Assembly: GCA_017459225.1 (NCBI GenBank)
Contig: JAFUDL010000409.1
Location: forward strand, 1-16,818
Direction of reading: 5' to 3'
Length of the DNA: 16,818 bases
Source: Kiritimatiellia bacterium
Lineage (GTDB): Bacteria; Verrucomicrobiota; Kiritimatiellia; RFP12; UBA1067
The translations under genes were made by a program, and so were the position numbers. Shown here piece by piece: positions 7,401 to 15,105 of the stretch. Within the stretch, counting starts at the first letter, position 1. Every line of letters begins with the position of its first letter. Below the pieces are notes generated by a model. It did no database searches. It was not told the DNA's origin and worked only from the letters and a program-made list of their open reading frames with translations.

Positions 7401-9520
7401 CCCCACGCCTCCGTGGGATTGTTGGCCCACGAATAGTTCTGCGAGCAGCGAAGGTCCATGCGGCGGAACGACGACGCCCCTTCGTTGCCGAAGAACGGGA
7501 ACTCCACGCGCTTCATGCCGTATTCGCTGCGGAAGAAGAGGCGCAGGGAATGCTTGGGGTAGCCGGCCTGGCGGCTCGCCGCGCCGCGGATGCGCAGGCC
7601 CATCGGCGCGAAGAATTCGTTGACGGTCCCGTTTACAGGGTCGATCTGCTCCACCATTCCCTGACGCTCCCAGGCCAGGCCGCGTCCTGACACGTTCACG
7701 TAGATGCCCGTCGAGGCGTTGAAGAGATTCGCCGGATCGATCGCTATCGAGATGGTCACGATCGAATTCGTGAAGCCGTTCAGCATCTTCGCGCGCGCAA
7801 CGGGATCGGACACGAGATCCGTACGCATTCCGTAGCGCATCGCCTGGTTGTTCACGGCGCCGCTCGCGGGGAAGCCGCCGCCCGGAGAGGCAGTTGACGG
7901 CGCCTGGGAGAGCACCTGGTCGAGGAAGATGTACGAGGCCACGCCCTCGCGCTGGATGATGGCGGCGGGATTGACGGCCGCAGCGCGCACGACCGTGGTC
8001 GAGGAGATGGCCAGAGGTTGGGTGTAGCGCGCGCTGGCGGACGACGGTGCCTTGCCGTCGAGAGTGTAGCGGATCTCCGCCGCAGGGTCGTCCGGACAGG
8101 ACAGCGCAAGCGCAAACGGCGCCGTCTTGTAGCCGTGCGCCTCGCTGAAGACGATTGGCGCGGTTGGCCCCTCAAGCCCCTCGGTGTCGTTCGGCGCGCC
8201 CGGCGTAGGCGTGCGGAAGTACCGCAGCGCTAGTTCACCGTTCACCTCAACGTAGCCGTACGAAATGTCGTCGAGCTGCATGGGGTAGGCGAAAGAGGAA
8301 ACGAGCGTGCCGTCAGGGCGCGCAATCGCCACCGCCTCGCCAGACGAGGAGAAGCCCACGTCGATGTGCACCGCGCCGCTCGTGTAGGCGTTGACGTCGT
8401 CGGCATAGACAACGAGATAGCCATGCGCCGGCACGCTCGCGCCTGCGGGAAGCCGCTTCCATTTCTCGGGCTTCTTCGCGGGATCGTCGCTCACAAGCCA
8501 GTCCGTCAGATCCACCGGCAACGCGTTCGGATTGTAGAGTTCGAACCAGTCCACGTCGGCCGCCGCGCATATCTCGTTCACGCGTACGGCGAGCGGCTCC
8601 TCGGTCGGCAGCGTGAAACGCCCTTCCACGACGCTCGAGACTTTCCCCAACGAGTTGGAGGCGAAGGCAGAATAGGCGTATACGGTGCCAGGCTGCAGGT
8701 TGTCCGCCACAAAGCGGTACAAGTCGCCGCGCACAAGCCCGGAAGCGACTTTCACGGGCACAGGCAATGATGCCGCAGCGGAACCGAAGGCGAGATAGAC
8801 GTCGGCCGAAGCCGCGTTAAGCCCAACGAGCTCAAGCACGCCACCCACGGAAGCCCGGGTGGCCTCAGCGCCGAGAAGCGTCGCCGTTACGACGGGGTCG
8901 GGCGTCATGGAAGTTCCAACCGCCTCGATCTCCACGTAGCCCGCGCCGTTGTTGTCCTGCGCGCCGAAGGCGATTCTAATGCCCGTCACGTTCTGCGCCA
9001 GAAAGCCAGTCGCCGCGTTGGCGAGCGTGGCGAAGGAGGCGCCTGTTCCTTCCCATGCGGCGCTTGAGCCGCCTGTCGCGTATGAAAGCGCCGGCGCGTT
9101 GAGGTTCTGCCACTGGCTCGACGAGCCGTAGCGCAGCCGCACGCTTGCCACGCTAATTCCATCGCGCCCGGCGTCTGCCCAGCGCGAGGATATTCTGATC
9201 TTCTCGAGCGCCATGGGCTCGTCGAAGGTCCACGTCAGCGTGGCGCCGTTCGCAAGGCCCACCACCTGCGACCAGTCGATCTCCGTGCCAGGGACGGCGC
9301 CGTCGGTGAGCAGGAGCAGCGACGCGCCGTTCACGCACCGGCCTGATTCCGCGTAGTAGTCGCCGGTCAGCGCCGCCTGGTGCCCGGCAAGAAGGTTGTT
9401 GCCAGCAAGCGGGGTCCATGACTGCGGCGTATACGCGCCGGTCTCCCAGGCGAGCTCCGCCTGGAGAGTCCATGCAAGACCAAGAAGGACTGCGCACAAT
9501 GCTCGTTCCGCAATTATCAT
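4424..9520 (-). CDS. Giant exported multidomain protein with CotH kinase-like domain
   Basis: A 1698-residue protein. Residues 1-21 (MIIAERALCAVLLGLAWTLQA) form a signal peptide. Then, approximately: a discoidin-like module (25-205), an FN3-like stretch (208-305), a lamin-tail-like domain (310-410, with VNEICAAADVDWFELYNP), a chitobiase-C-like FN3 module (455-520, with IRYTLDGKAPSS), and a CotH kinase-like domain (575-1005, with PKHSLRLFFRSEYG, NGVYWGLYQTQERADDHF and FKWFCHDGEHALG). A second chitobiase-C-like module follows (1015-1090, IYYTRDGSDP), then a Trp/Phe/Tyr-rich region about 1205-1365 (GVFVGTDKGND, CLYESMNGRFYYPSGG) of a kind I associate with giant Kiritimatiellota-type proteins, a second lamin-tail-like region (1405-1510), and a helical tail ending HFFRLRISER. 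CotH proteins phosphorylate exported proteins; the likely metal/catalytic acids are in the QTQER and HDGEHALG motifs. A TTG start 10 codons upstream is possible, but the ATG at 9520 begins the signal peptide cleanly. It follows the PA14 gene by 64 bp. Probably surface-exposed; substrate unknown. Confidence 0.88.
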   Translation of the reverse strand: MIIAERALCAVLLGLAWTLQAELAWETGAYTPQSWTPLAGNNLLAGHQAALTGDYYAESGRCVNGASLLLLTDGAVPGTEIDWSQVVGLANGATLTWTFDEPMALEKIRISSRWADAGRDGISVASVRLRYGSSSQWQNLNAPALSYATGGSSAAWEGTGASFATLANAATGFLAQNVTGIRIAFGAQDNNGAGYVEIEAVGTSMTPDPVVTATLLGAEATRASVGGVLELVGLNAASADVYLAFGSAAASLPVPVKVASGLVRGDLYRFVADNLQPGTVYAYSAFASNSLGKVSSVVEGRFTLPTEEPLAVRVNEICAAADVDWFELYNPNALPVDLTDWLVSDDPAKKPEKWKRLPAGASVPAHGYLVVYADDVNAYTSGAVHIDVGFSSSGEAVAIARPDGTLVSSFAYPMQLDDISYGYVEVNGELALRYFRTPTPGAPNDTEGLEGPTAPIVFSEAHGYKTAPFALALSCPDDPAAEIRYTLDGKAPSSASARYTQPLAISSTTVVRAAAVNPAAIIQREGVASYIFLDQVLSQAPSTASPGGGFPASGAVNNQAMRYGMRTDLVSDPVARAKMLNGFTNSIVTISIAIDPANLFNASTGIYVNVSGRGLAWERQGMVEQIDPVNGTVNEFFAPMGLRIRGAASRQAGYPKHSLRLFFRSEYGMKRVEFPFFGNEGASSFRRMDLRCSQNYSWANNPTEAWGWMRDAFVTETFERDAQRDVGQPYTRSRYCNLFINGVYWGLYQTQERADDHFASTYLGGESEDYDAYNVNELNSGSDDARQALYNQMIAGFTSNAAYLRALGCNPDGTRNPDYPVYIDVTNLILRTQIGHYCADGDSPCSIWSRMPNNYFVLYNHTEASTGFKWFCHDGEHALGMGAQYASRNGLVADATCNPVAWGVFSGLNNFNSNWLNHELMKNAEYRIVWADLFHRHFFPGGVLSTTNNVLRFRSRMAEIDDAIVNEAARWGRNGQTYATWTNACEYIISDFIERRFPLLLANYRTEGWYPSIDAPTLELSRNGALASFVSSPGTTIYYTRDGSDPRLFGGAASASAETFTEAIAVDENGFAVCARARSADGEWSALSEIDVPGFVPVALTATLDAGTLTVAYANLPHAARLLVAWDSSDLGEAPSNWSHTADLGEVAAGTGALRVGAPAGFDSSAEAVLRVFLVETIVSSGREKLAYVRGDGTQRVALDYTPTASTRCRVKFAMDMGAGGVFVGTDKGNDRDDWRFFSNKDKGDVTYLDFPSDRRISGAVVQDSTTIYDYEFGNFYLKDAATGEVLLSGDATAFPANYAPATYLFSLASAGSHSYGTVYSLKFYEGETLARDYEPARDENGVVCLYESMNGRFYYPSGGALAGGPVVGVTGGSPSFEVLAASAPVVCGPGEWSAGGLEPVSSDLASSLRVAEVMSVPVLGGSDGEEYIVLTNLAQTAALHIGGVQVTCTKTGDAVAKCAFMLPLGLTLAPGASLCCTKADFWPDGKITDGNVDVRLFDAGGALVQHLYLSTKWTGNVFRMCDGKGGAFCATSFAAEVVSPEDWRPSIPDIDDRATRQAVADAILSLPALQAWLAGVSTAEEGAEAVAAFRGDVATLAACYLVASLPETDPDIDLAFSAIAFDAAGKIEFGVELRQHGALIDRALNGILRLEHLTELSGESVDTVDLGSVVPVPLEKRTLTRPADGERHFFRLRISER

Positions 9521-9584
9521 TTCTTCGTTCCACCACATGCGCGCCGCCAATGCAAGACGCCGAACTCCATTGGGCCCTGCACGC
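9521..9584 (-). other. Short intergenic gap between the two giant genes, no terminator seen
   Basis: The 64-bp gap holds a 6-bp inverted repeat CCAATG/CATTGG (9547-9552 and 9568-9573) with a 15-nt spacer and no T-run. I see no promoter, which favours co-transcription of the PA14-domain and CotH-domain genes. The CotH gene's ribosome binding site is weak (only purine-rich GAACGAAGAA before the ATG). Confidence 0.4.
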
Positions 9585-12500
9585 TCAGCGGAGGAAGATG
9601 TGGATGCCGAACGCCTTGGCGTTGCTCAAGACCACCTGCCCGCCCTGCACGCGCACCTTGAAGTTCGCCGAATAGTCCTTACCGGACTCGTCGAAGACCT
9701 CAACGGGAAGCGTGCACGCGCGCTCATCGGTAAGCCCAAGCGCCTGGCTGCTCAAGACGTACCTCGGGCTAGACGGTCGCTCCGCAAATAGCGCCTTCAC
9801 GCCGCCGAGATCCGCAAGAGCCTGCGGATCGGGATTCTGGAAGTCGACGACGTCAACAACAGAGGAGACGCCCTGGCCCTTCACCGAAAGGCGGCTAGCC
9901 CCGCCCACGAAGCGGAATGCGCCGCTGAGCGTGCCCGCGCCCTCCAGCGTTCCGTAGATCGGGTATGGCGCCAGGCCCGTGCTTTCGAGAGTGGCCCCGG
10001 CGGACACCTTCGAGACGCCGCCAAGTCCGGCCCGCACGTCCGAACCGTCGGCAGTCGGCGCGAAGCGGAACTCCGGGTTCTGGAAGGCGATCGCCTCGTC
10101 GGCGCTCTCCATGCCCGGCAGCTGCACCTTGAGAATGCACGTCTTTCCTGCGGCGTCGGTGAGCTGGCCGCCCCAGCCGCCGCTGCCGTCGAACGTGCGG
10201 ATCTCGACTGCATGCCAGCCAGGCGTCAACGTGACGCTGCCCGTCTTCGCCTCAGTCCACGCCGAGGTCTCCAGCACCTTCTCACCGTCCACCACAAGTC
10301 TCACGTTGTCGTCACACTGGCCAGTGAACGTCCACACGCCTGCCTTGTCCGGCTCAACGAGGAACGAACCGGTGGAGCATGTTGCCGCAGACCGCGAAGC
10401 GCGCAGCGTGTTCTTCTTCTGAAGGCGGTCCGGCGAAATGTATGTGATGCGGTCGTCCCACGCCTCGGCGTCCATGCTGGCGCTGCCCGCTGCGCGGCGC
10501 AGGCGCAGGTAGGAATTCGGGCGCATCATGAGATGCGCGGGGTCGAAGCGCGTGTAGTTGGCCGATGCGTTGCCGCCATCGCTTCCGCGGCGGAAGCCAA
10601 GGCCCATAGAAGTCGAGTTCCACTCCGTCTGGCGGTACTGCGGACCTGCTTCGCCTGCACCGTCGAATCCAAATGCCTTGAACGTGTGCCAGCCAGTCGA
10701 AAGATCGGCCGAGCCCTTGGTGACCGCCTTCCAGTCCGTACCATACATCACTTCACGGCCGTCGATCTCGAGGTAGATCTCGTCGTCGAAGTTGCCGGCG
10801 AAGTACCACGTTCCCGCCTCGTTCGGCGCAACGAAGAACTCGCCCTGATAGGCGTAGGTGTGGTAGGAGCGCTGGCCGTTGAGACGCCAGGTATGCATAA
10901 GCTCCATCCCGGTGTTGAGCATCGGGAAGCGCGCGTTCCAGAAGTCGTTCGTCGCCAGATCCTTCGTGTGCAGGTTGAAGAGGCCGAACTCGACGAGGTT
11001 GGTTGCGCTGTTGGCGACGCTCGCGTATGTGCCAGGCGCAAGTTCGAGGCCGCCCGCGAAACCAGAGGCGCCGCGCAGATCGACGGCCGTTGACGTTGCC
11101 ACTGTCCATTTGCCGGCGGGAATGCCCTGGCAGTCGGGATCGCTCACAAACGAGCCCGTGCCGGCGATGGTCACGTTCGCCTCGCCGGCGAGGCCGGTGT
11201 GGAACGTGATCGTATTGCCGTTGGGATTCACCGTGAACGGTTCTTCGCCTGCGGCGGTGGCGCGGGTGCCGAAGAGAACGGCCGAGCAGTAGTCAGTCGC
11301 CCAATGGTCCGTAGCGCGTAGCTCGCCAGCCTGGAACACGTAGTTCGGCAGGTTGTGCTCGACGTGCGCGTACATGGTCGCCGTGGTGCCCATGTCCTTC
11401 AGGCCGCCAGAGCCCACCTTGAGAAGACCGCCTTCCTGGCGCACGAGCTCCTCGTGCGTGAGCGTGGGCTGGGCGTATCCCGGCATGTAGTCGAGGCGTC
11501 CGCGCGGATTGAGGCTCGGCACGTCCACTTCGCCGGACAATATCGTGAGATAGCCGAACGGCGAATCGTAGCCCACCACCGCAGGCACGAGCGAGGAGAA
11601 CGTGCCGCCAGCCACAATCACCTCGTGCTTTGCCGTGTCGGTCGATCCGCTCCATTCGCCGATGCGCACCATGTTCGTGACGTTTAGCGACGATTCCGCC
11701 TTGAGCGTGACGCGCGTGCTCTTCGGCGGCGAACTATTGGCGCCCATGCGCAGAGACCCCACCTGCAGCGCCGCGCCAGGCTCGAGGTCGAGATAGCCGA
11801 AGCGATCGTTCGTGCCAAAATTGAGCTCGTCGATGTTCCATTCGAATGCGCCCATCGTGTAGACGTCCTCTTCGCCGACGGCCCGGATCGACGCCGACGA
11901 GAAGGCGGTGTCCTTGAAGGCGTCTGGGAGGATATACGGCTCCTTCGTGTCGAAGATGACCGCTCCGCTATCCACGTTGAAGGATATCTTCTCGAAGTCC
12001 ACCACAGGCTGCGTCGATTCGCCCGAGCCCCAGTACACAGTGCCCTTTGTCATGCTGAACGAGAGCGCCGCCTTCGACCAGTCCGCGTCGTTGCTGAAGT
12101 GCGAAGTTCCGCCCGACTGGTTCACCGTCATCTGCCCCTCGACGCCGCGCGGGAATACGCGCACGTCACCGCCGACGAGATCGATATAAGAGTCTTCCGC
12201 GCCCACGTATGGAGCCGACTTTAGATCGAGGATGCCGCTCTCAATCCGGATGATGCCGTTGTTCGTCAAGGCGCCGTTTTCATGGAACAGATTCCCCTTC
12301 TGATGCGTCCAGAAAACGTTCGGGGCAACCGTCACGTTCGAGCGCAGATACGAATTGCCCGAGCCGAACGTGGTGGAGTTGCTGTCCACGCAAACGTCCG
12401 CAGTGACGCCAGGCGTCGCCGAGCCCCAGAAGCCGAGGCGGCCGCCAAGAAGGTGGATGCCGCCCGGCACCTGCGTGGCGGCACCGTTCTCGAAGACGAT

Positions 12501-14846
12501 CGTGCCGCCGTCCGGCACGTCGATGCGCCCCACGGCCACGTCGGCGTTGATGATGTTGAAGCCCATCTCGCCGACGGGCTCAGCAGTCTTCACCGTGAGA
12601 GTCACCTCATCGCCGCCAGTTAGCGACGCGCGCGTGGTGGCGTCCTGTGGACGCAGATCCACGCGGCCTATCGAGCCGATCGTGGCGTCTCCCACGAGAA
12701 CGACCGATCCGAGATGGAAGCCCCAGTTGGAGCCGGCGTAACCGTTGTACAGCGCGCCCTTGCCGTCCGGGCCTGCGCCCTCGATGATGAAGCGCGTATT
12801 CTGGGTGACAGCGGAGCGCGCTACGCCGGCAGCGGTGTTGCCGCCGCTATTCTCAGGCAGAACGTAGTTCAGGTCGAAGCGCGCGCCGCTCTTCACCGTC
12901 ACCGAGCTTCCAGGCGCGCCCACGGCGTGCGCCGGCGCGTCGTCGCCTATCTTCATCGTGCCGGCGTTGAGCGTGATCGCCGTCACGTCGCTGAAGCCTG
13001 AACCCGTCATCGTAAGAGTGCCCGTGCCGCTCTTCGTCACCTTCGGCGTGGAAATCAGGCCGATGCCGACGAATGAGTAGCTGCCGTCCGTAATGGTGAT
13101 CTCGCGCGCCTGCACGTCTGAGTCAACGCGCACGGTGTCCTGTCCATCAGTACCGTCGAACATCGCCTGAAGGTCGTTCACGAACGTGGTAGGATCGCCC
13201 GTGCCGTTCAGGAGCCATGCCGCCGTTTGCCAAGTGTCACTGCCCGACGACGGATGCCACAGCATGTACTGAAGGCCTTCTACGACGAAGATGAGCCGCC
13301 CATCTGCCGCCTCGAGATGCCCCACGCCGCCCACAACCATCGGCTGAAGGCGCGTGGCGAGCGTTTCGGCAAGCGAAGACGTGGCAAGCACGTATGTGCT
13401 CGTCTCGGCAGTCGAGGCAAAGGAAATCTCAATCGGCACCATCCCCTCGCCCGGCAGACCCGTAATCGCATTGAGAACGGGCTGCGAATCGGCGGGCGCG
13501 CCCAGCTGGACCTTCAGCGTGGCCACGCTACCCAGCGACAACGTGCAATTCGGGATCGTTGCAGGGAACACAAGCGCCGTGCTCGCCGTCGTGTTCGCCA
13601 CCGTCACCACGCCGGCATACGTGCCGAGATCGAGCGACTGCGCCAAGTCAGAATCGGCCACGATCGCAAGCGACGTCTGGCCCTGGGGACCATACTCAAG
13701 CGCATGTGCAAGCGTATCGTAGCGCGTGCTGCCGTTTTCAATCGCAGCAAGCGGCGTCAGGACGATCTCGTCGACGGCGCTCGCCGTGTCAGTATCTCCG
13801 TTCTGGACGCCCTCGACGGCAAAGACGTGTTCACCGGCCGCTGCCGTGAAATCAGCCTCGTAAGCGTACCAGGCACGGCTGTCGGTGTAGAGTTCGCCGA
13901 TCACGGCGTCGTCGAGCTTCACCTTCACCGTATGGCCGCTGAAGCCGCCACGGCCTGTCGCGCGGAAGGAGATGCGGTAGAGTCCGTCGCTCGGCAGGGT
14001 GATCGTCTGCTCCGCCCGCGCATTGCGCTGGAGGAAGAGCGCGTATGTGCCGGCGAATGGCATGTCGGCCCATGTGGAATTGCCGAACTGCGTGATGCCT
14101 GCGTCGCCCGAACAGACCCAGACATCCGTATGCGCGTACGCCGCCTGGTTGTAATTGACCGTCGTATCCGTCTGGAAATACTTCCAACCGTCGATGCCCG
14201 TGGTGCCCTGCTCAAATCCGGCGTTGGCAACGAGGGTGCCGAACGCCGGCTGGCGCGCGGCCTTGAGCGAAACGCAGTCGATCGTCGTTGCGTCATCTAT
14301 TCCCTCTCGACTGATGCCGACGAAGCGCAGCGTATATGTGCCGTTCGATGCACGGAAGAGAACCTCCTTCTGCGCCCAGGCCGTCGAGGTCGATACAATG
14401 TCCACCAATTCGCGTTCGTCGAGAAAGACCTTCACTTCATGGCCCGTATGAGTTGGACGCGCCGCGAAGCTGAACGAAAGGCGGTAGATGCCATCCGCAG
14501 GCAGCGTCACCGTCTGCGAGATGGCGCTGACGCGCTGCAGATAGACGATGTGGTTGCCCTCGCAGATAGAAGCGCACCAGGGATGGTTGTTGTTGGTTTT
14601 CTGGAGGCCCACTTCGCCCTCGCCAGACCACGACGCCGTCGATGCGCCGGCAGACCAGTAACCGTAGTCGGCGCGCCCGCCGAGGTTCGAGTCTGTTTCA
14701 AAGTTGCCGTTCGCGATCAGCTCTGCGGACCCTGCCGCAACGACCTGAACCTGCGCCGGGCAAGCCGGCGCGGCAACAGGGAATGGGTCGGCCATGCCGG
14801 AAATGCCCACCAAGATTCCACCAAAGAGCAGCATTGTTTTTTTCAT
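9585..14846 (-). CDS. Giant exported beta-helix protein with tandem CBM-like and two PA14-like domains
   Basis: A 1753-residue protein with a clear signal peptide (MKKTMLLFGGILVGISGMA, 1-19). Two tandem jelly-roll, carbohydrate-binding-like modules follow at about 42-196 and 204-366; they share N-G/A-x-F-E, L-Q-R, (Q/E)-T-(V/I)-T-L-P-(A/S)-D-G-(I/L)-Y-R-(L/I)-S-F and GH-x-VKV-x-LD segments, so they are an internal duplication. Residues about 590-1290 are a Gly/Thr/Val-rich region with autotransporter-type beta-strand repeats (for example VTKSGTGTLTMTGSGF). Two PA14-like modules sit at about 1318-1400 and 1490-1560 (FVAPNEAGTWYFAGNFDDEIYLEIDG; FLVEPDKAGVWTFTGQCDDNVRLVVDG, given here as motif spans). 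There is no autotransporter barrel or sorting motif at the end. The start has AGG 6 nt upstream. It is the first gene of a probable two-gene operon with the CotH protein. PA14 and CBM-like modules suggest glycan binding outside the cell. Confidence 0.88.
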   Translation of the reverse strand: MKKTMLLFGGILVGISGMADPFPVAAPACPAQVQVVAAGSAELIANGNFETDSNLGGRADYGYWSAGASTASWSGEGEVGLQKTNNNHPWCASICEGNHIVYLQRVSAISQTVTLPADGIYRLSFSFAARPTHTGHEVKVFLDERELVDIVSTSTAWAQKEVLFRASNGTYTLRFVGISREGIDDATTIDCVSLKAARQPAFGTLVANAGFEQGTTGIDGWKYFQTDTTVNYNQAAYAHTDVWVCSGDAGITQFGNSTWADMPFAGTYALFLQRNARAEQTITLPSDGLYRISFRATGRGGFSGHTVKVKLDDAVIGELYTDSRAWYAYEADFTAAAGEHVFAVEGVQNGDTDTASAVDEIVLTPLAAIENGSTRYDTLAHALEYGPQGQTSLAIVADSDLAQSLDLGTYAGVVTVANTTASTALVFPATIPNCTLSLGSVATLKVQLGAPADSQPVLNAITGLPGEGMVPIEISFASTAETSTYVLATSSLAETLATRLQPMVVGGVGHLEAADGRLIFVVEGLQYMLWHPSSGSDTWQTAAWLLNGTGDPTTFVNDLQAMFDGTDGQDTVRVDSDVQAREITITDGSYSFVGIGLISTPKVTKSGTGTLTMTGSGFSDVTAITLNAGTMKIGDDAPAHAVGAPGSSVTVKSGARFDLNYVLPENSGGNTAAGVARSAVTQNTRFIIEGAGPDGKGALYNGYAGSNWGFHLGSVVLVGDATIGSIGRVDLRPQDATTRASLTGGDEVTLTVKTAEPVGEMGFNIINADVAVGRIDVPDGGTIVFENGAATQVPGGIHLLGGRLGFWGSATPGVTADVCVDSNSTTFGSGNSYLRSNVTVAPNVFWTHQKGNLFHENGALTNNGIIRIESGILDLKSAPYVGAEDSYIDLVGGDVRVFPRGVEGQMTVNQSGGTSHFSNDADWSKAALSFSMTKGTVYWGSGESTQPVVDFEKISFNVDSGAVIFDTKEPYILPDAFKDTAFSSASIRAVGEEDVYTMGAFEWNIDELNFGTNDRFGYLDLEPGAALQVGSLRMGANSSPPKSTRVTLKAESSLNVTNMVRIGEWSGSTDTAKHEVIVAGGTFSSLVPAVVGYDSPFGYLTILSGEVDVPSLNPRGRLDYMPGYAQPTLTHEELVRQEGGLLKVGSGGLKDMGTTATMYAHVEHNLPNYVFQAGELRATDHWATDYCSAVLFGTRATAAGEEPFTVNPNGNTITFHTGLAGEANVTIAGTGSFVSDPDCQGIPAGKWTVATSTAVDLRGASGFAGGLELAPGTYASVANSATNLVEFGLFNLHTKDLATNDFWNARFPMLNTGMELMHTWRLNGQRSYHTYAYQGEFFVAPNEAGTWYFAGNFDDEIYLEIDGREVMYGTDWKAVTKGSADLSTGWHTFKAFGFDGAGEAGPQYRQTEWNSTSMGLGFRRGSDGGNASANYTRFDPAHLMMRPNSYLRLRRAAGSASMDAEAWDDRITYISPDRLQKKNTLRASRSAATCSTGSFLVEPDKAGVWTFTGQCDDNVRLVVDGEKVLETSAWTEAKTGSVTLTPGWHAVEIRTFDGSGGWGGQLTDAAGKTCILKVQLPGMESADEAIAFQNPEFRFAPTADGSDVRAGLGGVSKVSAGATLESTGLAPYPIYGTLEGAGTLSGAFRFVGGASRLSVKGQGVSSVVDVVDFQNPDPQALADLGGVKALFAERPSSPRYVLSSQALGLTDERACTLPVEVFDESGKDYSANFKVRVQGGQVVLSNAKAFGIHIFLR

Positions 14847-14881
14847 CGAATACCTGCTTTCGTTTCACCAAATGGCCAATT

Positions 14882-14905
14882 GAAGCCGATTTTCAAATCA
14901 GCTTC
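14882..14905 (-). promoter_or_regulatory. Leader stem-loop in the 5' UTR of the giant two-gene operon
   Basis: On the minus strand GAAGCTGATT and AATCGGCTTC pair over 10 bp (one G-U) closing a TGAA tetraloop. It would start about 12 nt from the predicted transcript 5' end and lie about 36 nt upstream of the ATG at 14846. It lacks a T-run, so it is more likely a stability or translational element than a terminator. Confidence 0.5.
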
Positions 14906-14923
14906 GCAAAACCATTTAAGGTA

Positions 14924-14953
14924 ATTATATCACAAGCGACATGCTTGCGGCAA
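14924..14953 (-). promoter_or_regulatory. Sigma-70 promoter for the PA14/CotH operon
   Basis: Minus strand: TTGCCG (14948-14953), an 18-nt spacer, and a consensus TATAAT (14924-14929) preceded by the extended -10 dinucleotide TG (14931-14932). The predicted start near 14917 gives a leader of about 70 nt. The -35 lies inside a perfect inverted repeat (14944-14960). Confidence 0.65.
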
Positions 14954-14960
14954 CCGCAAG
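14944..14960. repeat. Perfect inverted repeat overlapping the -35 of the giant operon
   Basis: CTTGCGG-CAA-CCGCAAG, 7-bp arms with a 3-bp centre. Its overlap with the -35 hexamer makes it a candidate operator for the minus-strand promoter; it could also form a hairpin at the end of any transcript arriving from outside. Confidence 0.5.
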
Positions 14961-14986
14961 ATTTAAACATTAAAGTCACCGAAAAG

Positions 14987-15033
14987 CCGTTCGCCATTGC
15001 AACAGGCCAATGGGTTTTGAAATCCGTTCGCCA
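14987..15033 (+). repeat. Direct repeat CCGTTCGCCA, candidate upstream activator sites
   Basis: Two identical 10-mers at 14987-14996 and 15024-15033, 37 bp apart start to start, lie upstream of the RtcR-like gene's promoter (about 85 and 50 bp before the predicted transcript start). Sigma-54 activators bind such upstream sites, so autoregulation is possible; with only ten bases each the repeat may be chance. Confidence 0.35.
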
Positions 15034-15043
15034 GTGTATGGCA

Positions 15044-15072
15044 TTGACTTTTGGCAATTAATTTGCCATAAT
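15044..15072 (+). promoter_or_regulatory. Promoter of the RtcR-like gene: sigma-70 boxes with an embedded sigma-54-like palindrome
   Basis: TTGACT (15044-15049), exactly 17 nt, then CATAAT (15067-15072) is a good sigma-70 promoter. Between the boxes lies TGGCAATTAATTTGCCA (15052-15068), a perfect 6-bp inverted repeat that also satisfies the sigma-54 -24/-12 spacing GG-N10-GC (15053-15066). Both readings put the transcript start near 15078 and give a leader of about 28 nt with the ribosome binding site AGAAAGGA at 15091-15098. The palindrome may instead be the operator of a repressor. Confidence 0.6.
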
Positions 15073-15105
15073 GCCGACGCTAAATCAAAAAGAAAGGATT
15101 TCCAG

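Noticed and set aside
6710..7690. 326-aa plus-strand frame opposite the CotH domain
   Set aside because: It is antisense to recognisable CotH motifs, low-complexity Val/Ala/Glu-rich, and has no ribosome binding site.
9521..9550. TTG or ATG starts upstream of 9520 for the CotH protein
   Set aside because: Neither has a better Shine-Dalgarno, and they add polar residues before a clean signal peptide; they remain possible.
9547..9573. CCAATG/CATTGG inverted repeat between the giant genes as a terminator or operator
   Set aside because: Six-bp arms with a 15-nt spacer and no T-run are within chance expectation.
13000..13060. Autotransporter identity for the PA14 giant
   Set aside because: Beta-strand repeats are present but no C-terminal beta-barrel domain or final aromatic residue is seen, so it is not called an autotransporter.
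13227..14924. 565-aa plus-strand frame opposite the PA14 giant gene
   Set aside because: The product is Arg/His/Ala-rich without domain pattern and crosses the opposite gene's start and promoter; the minus-strand gene has a signal peptide and duplicated domains.
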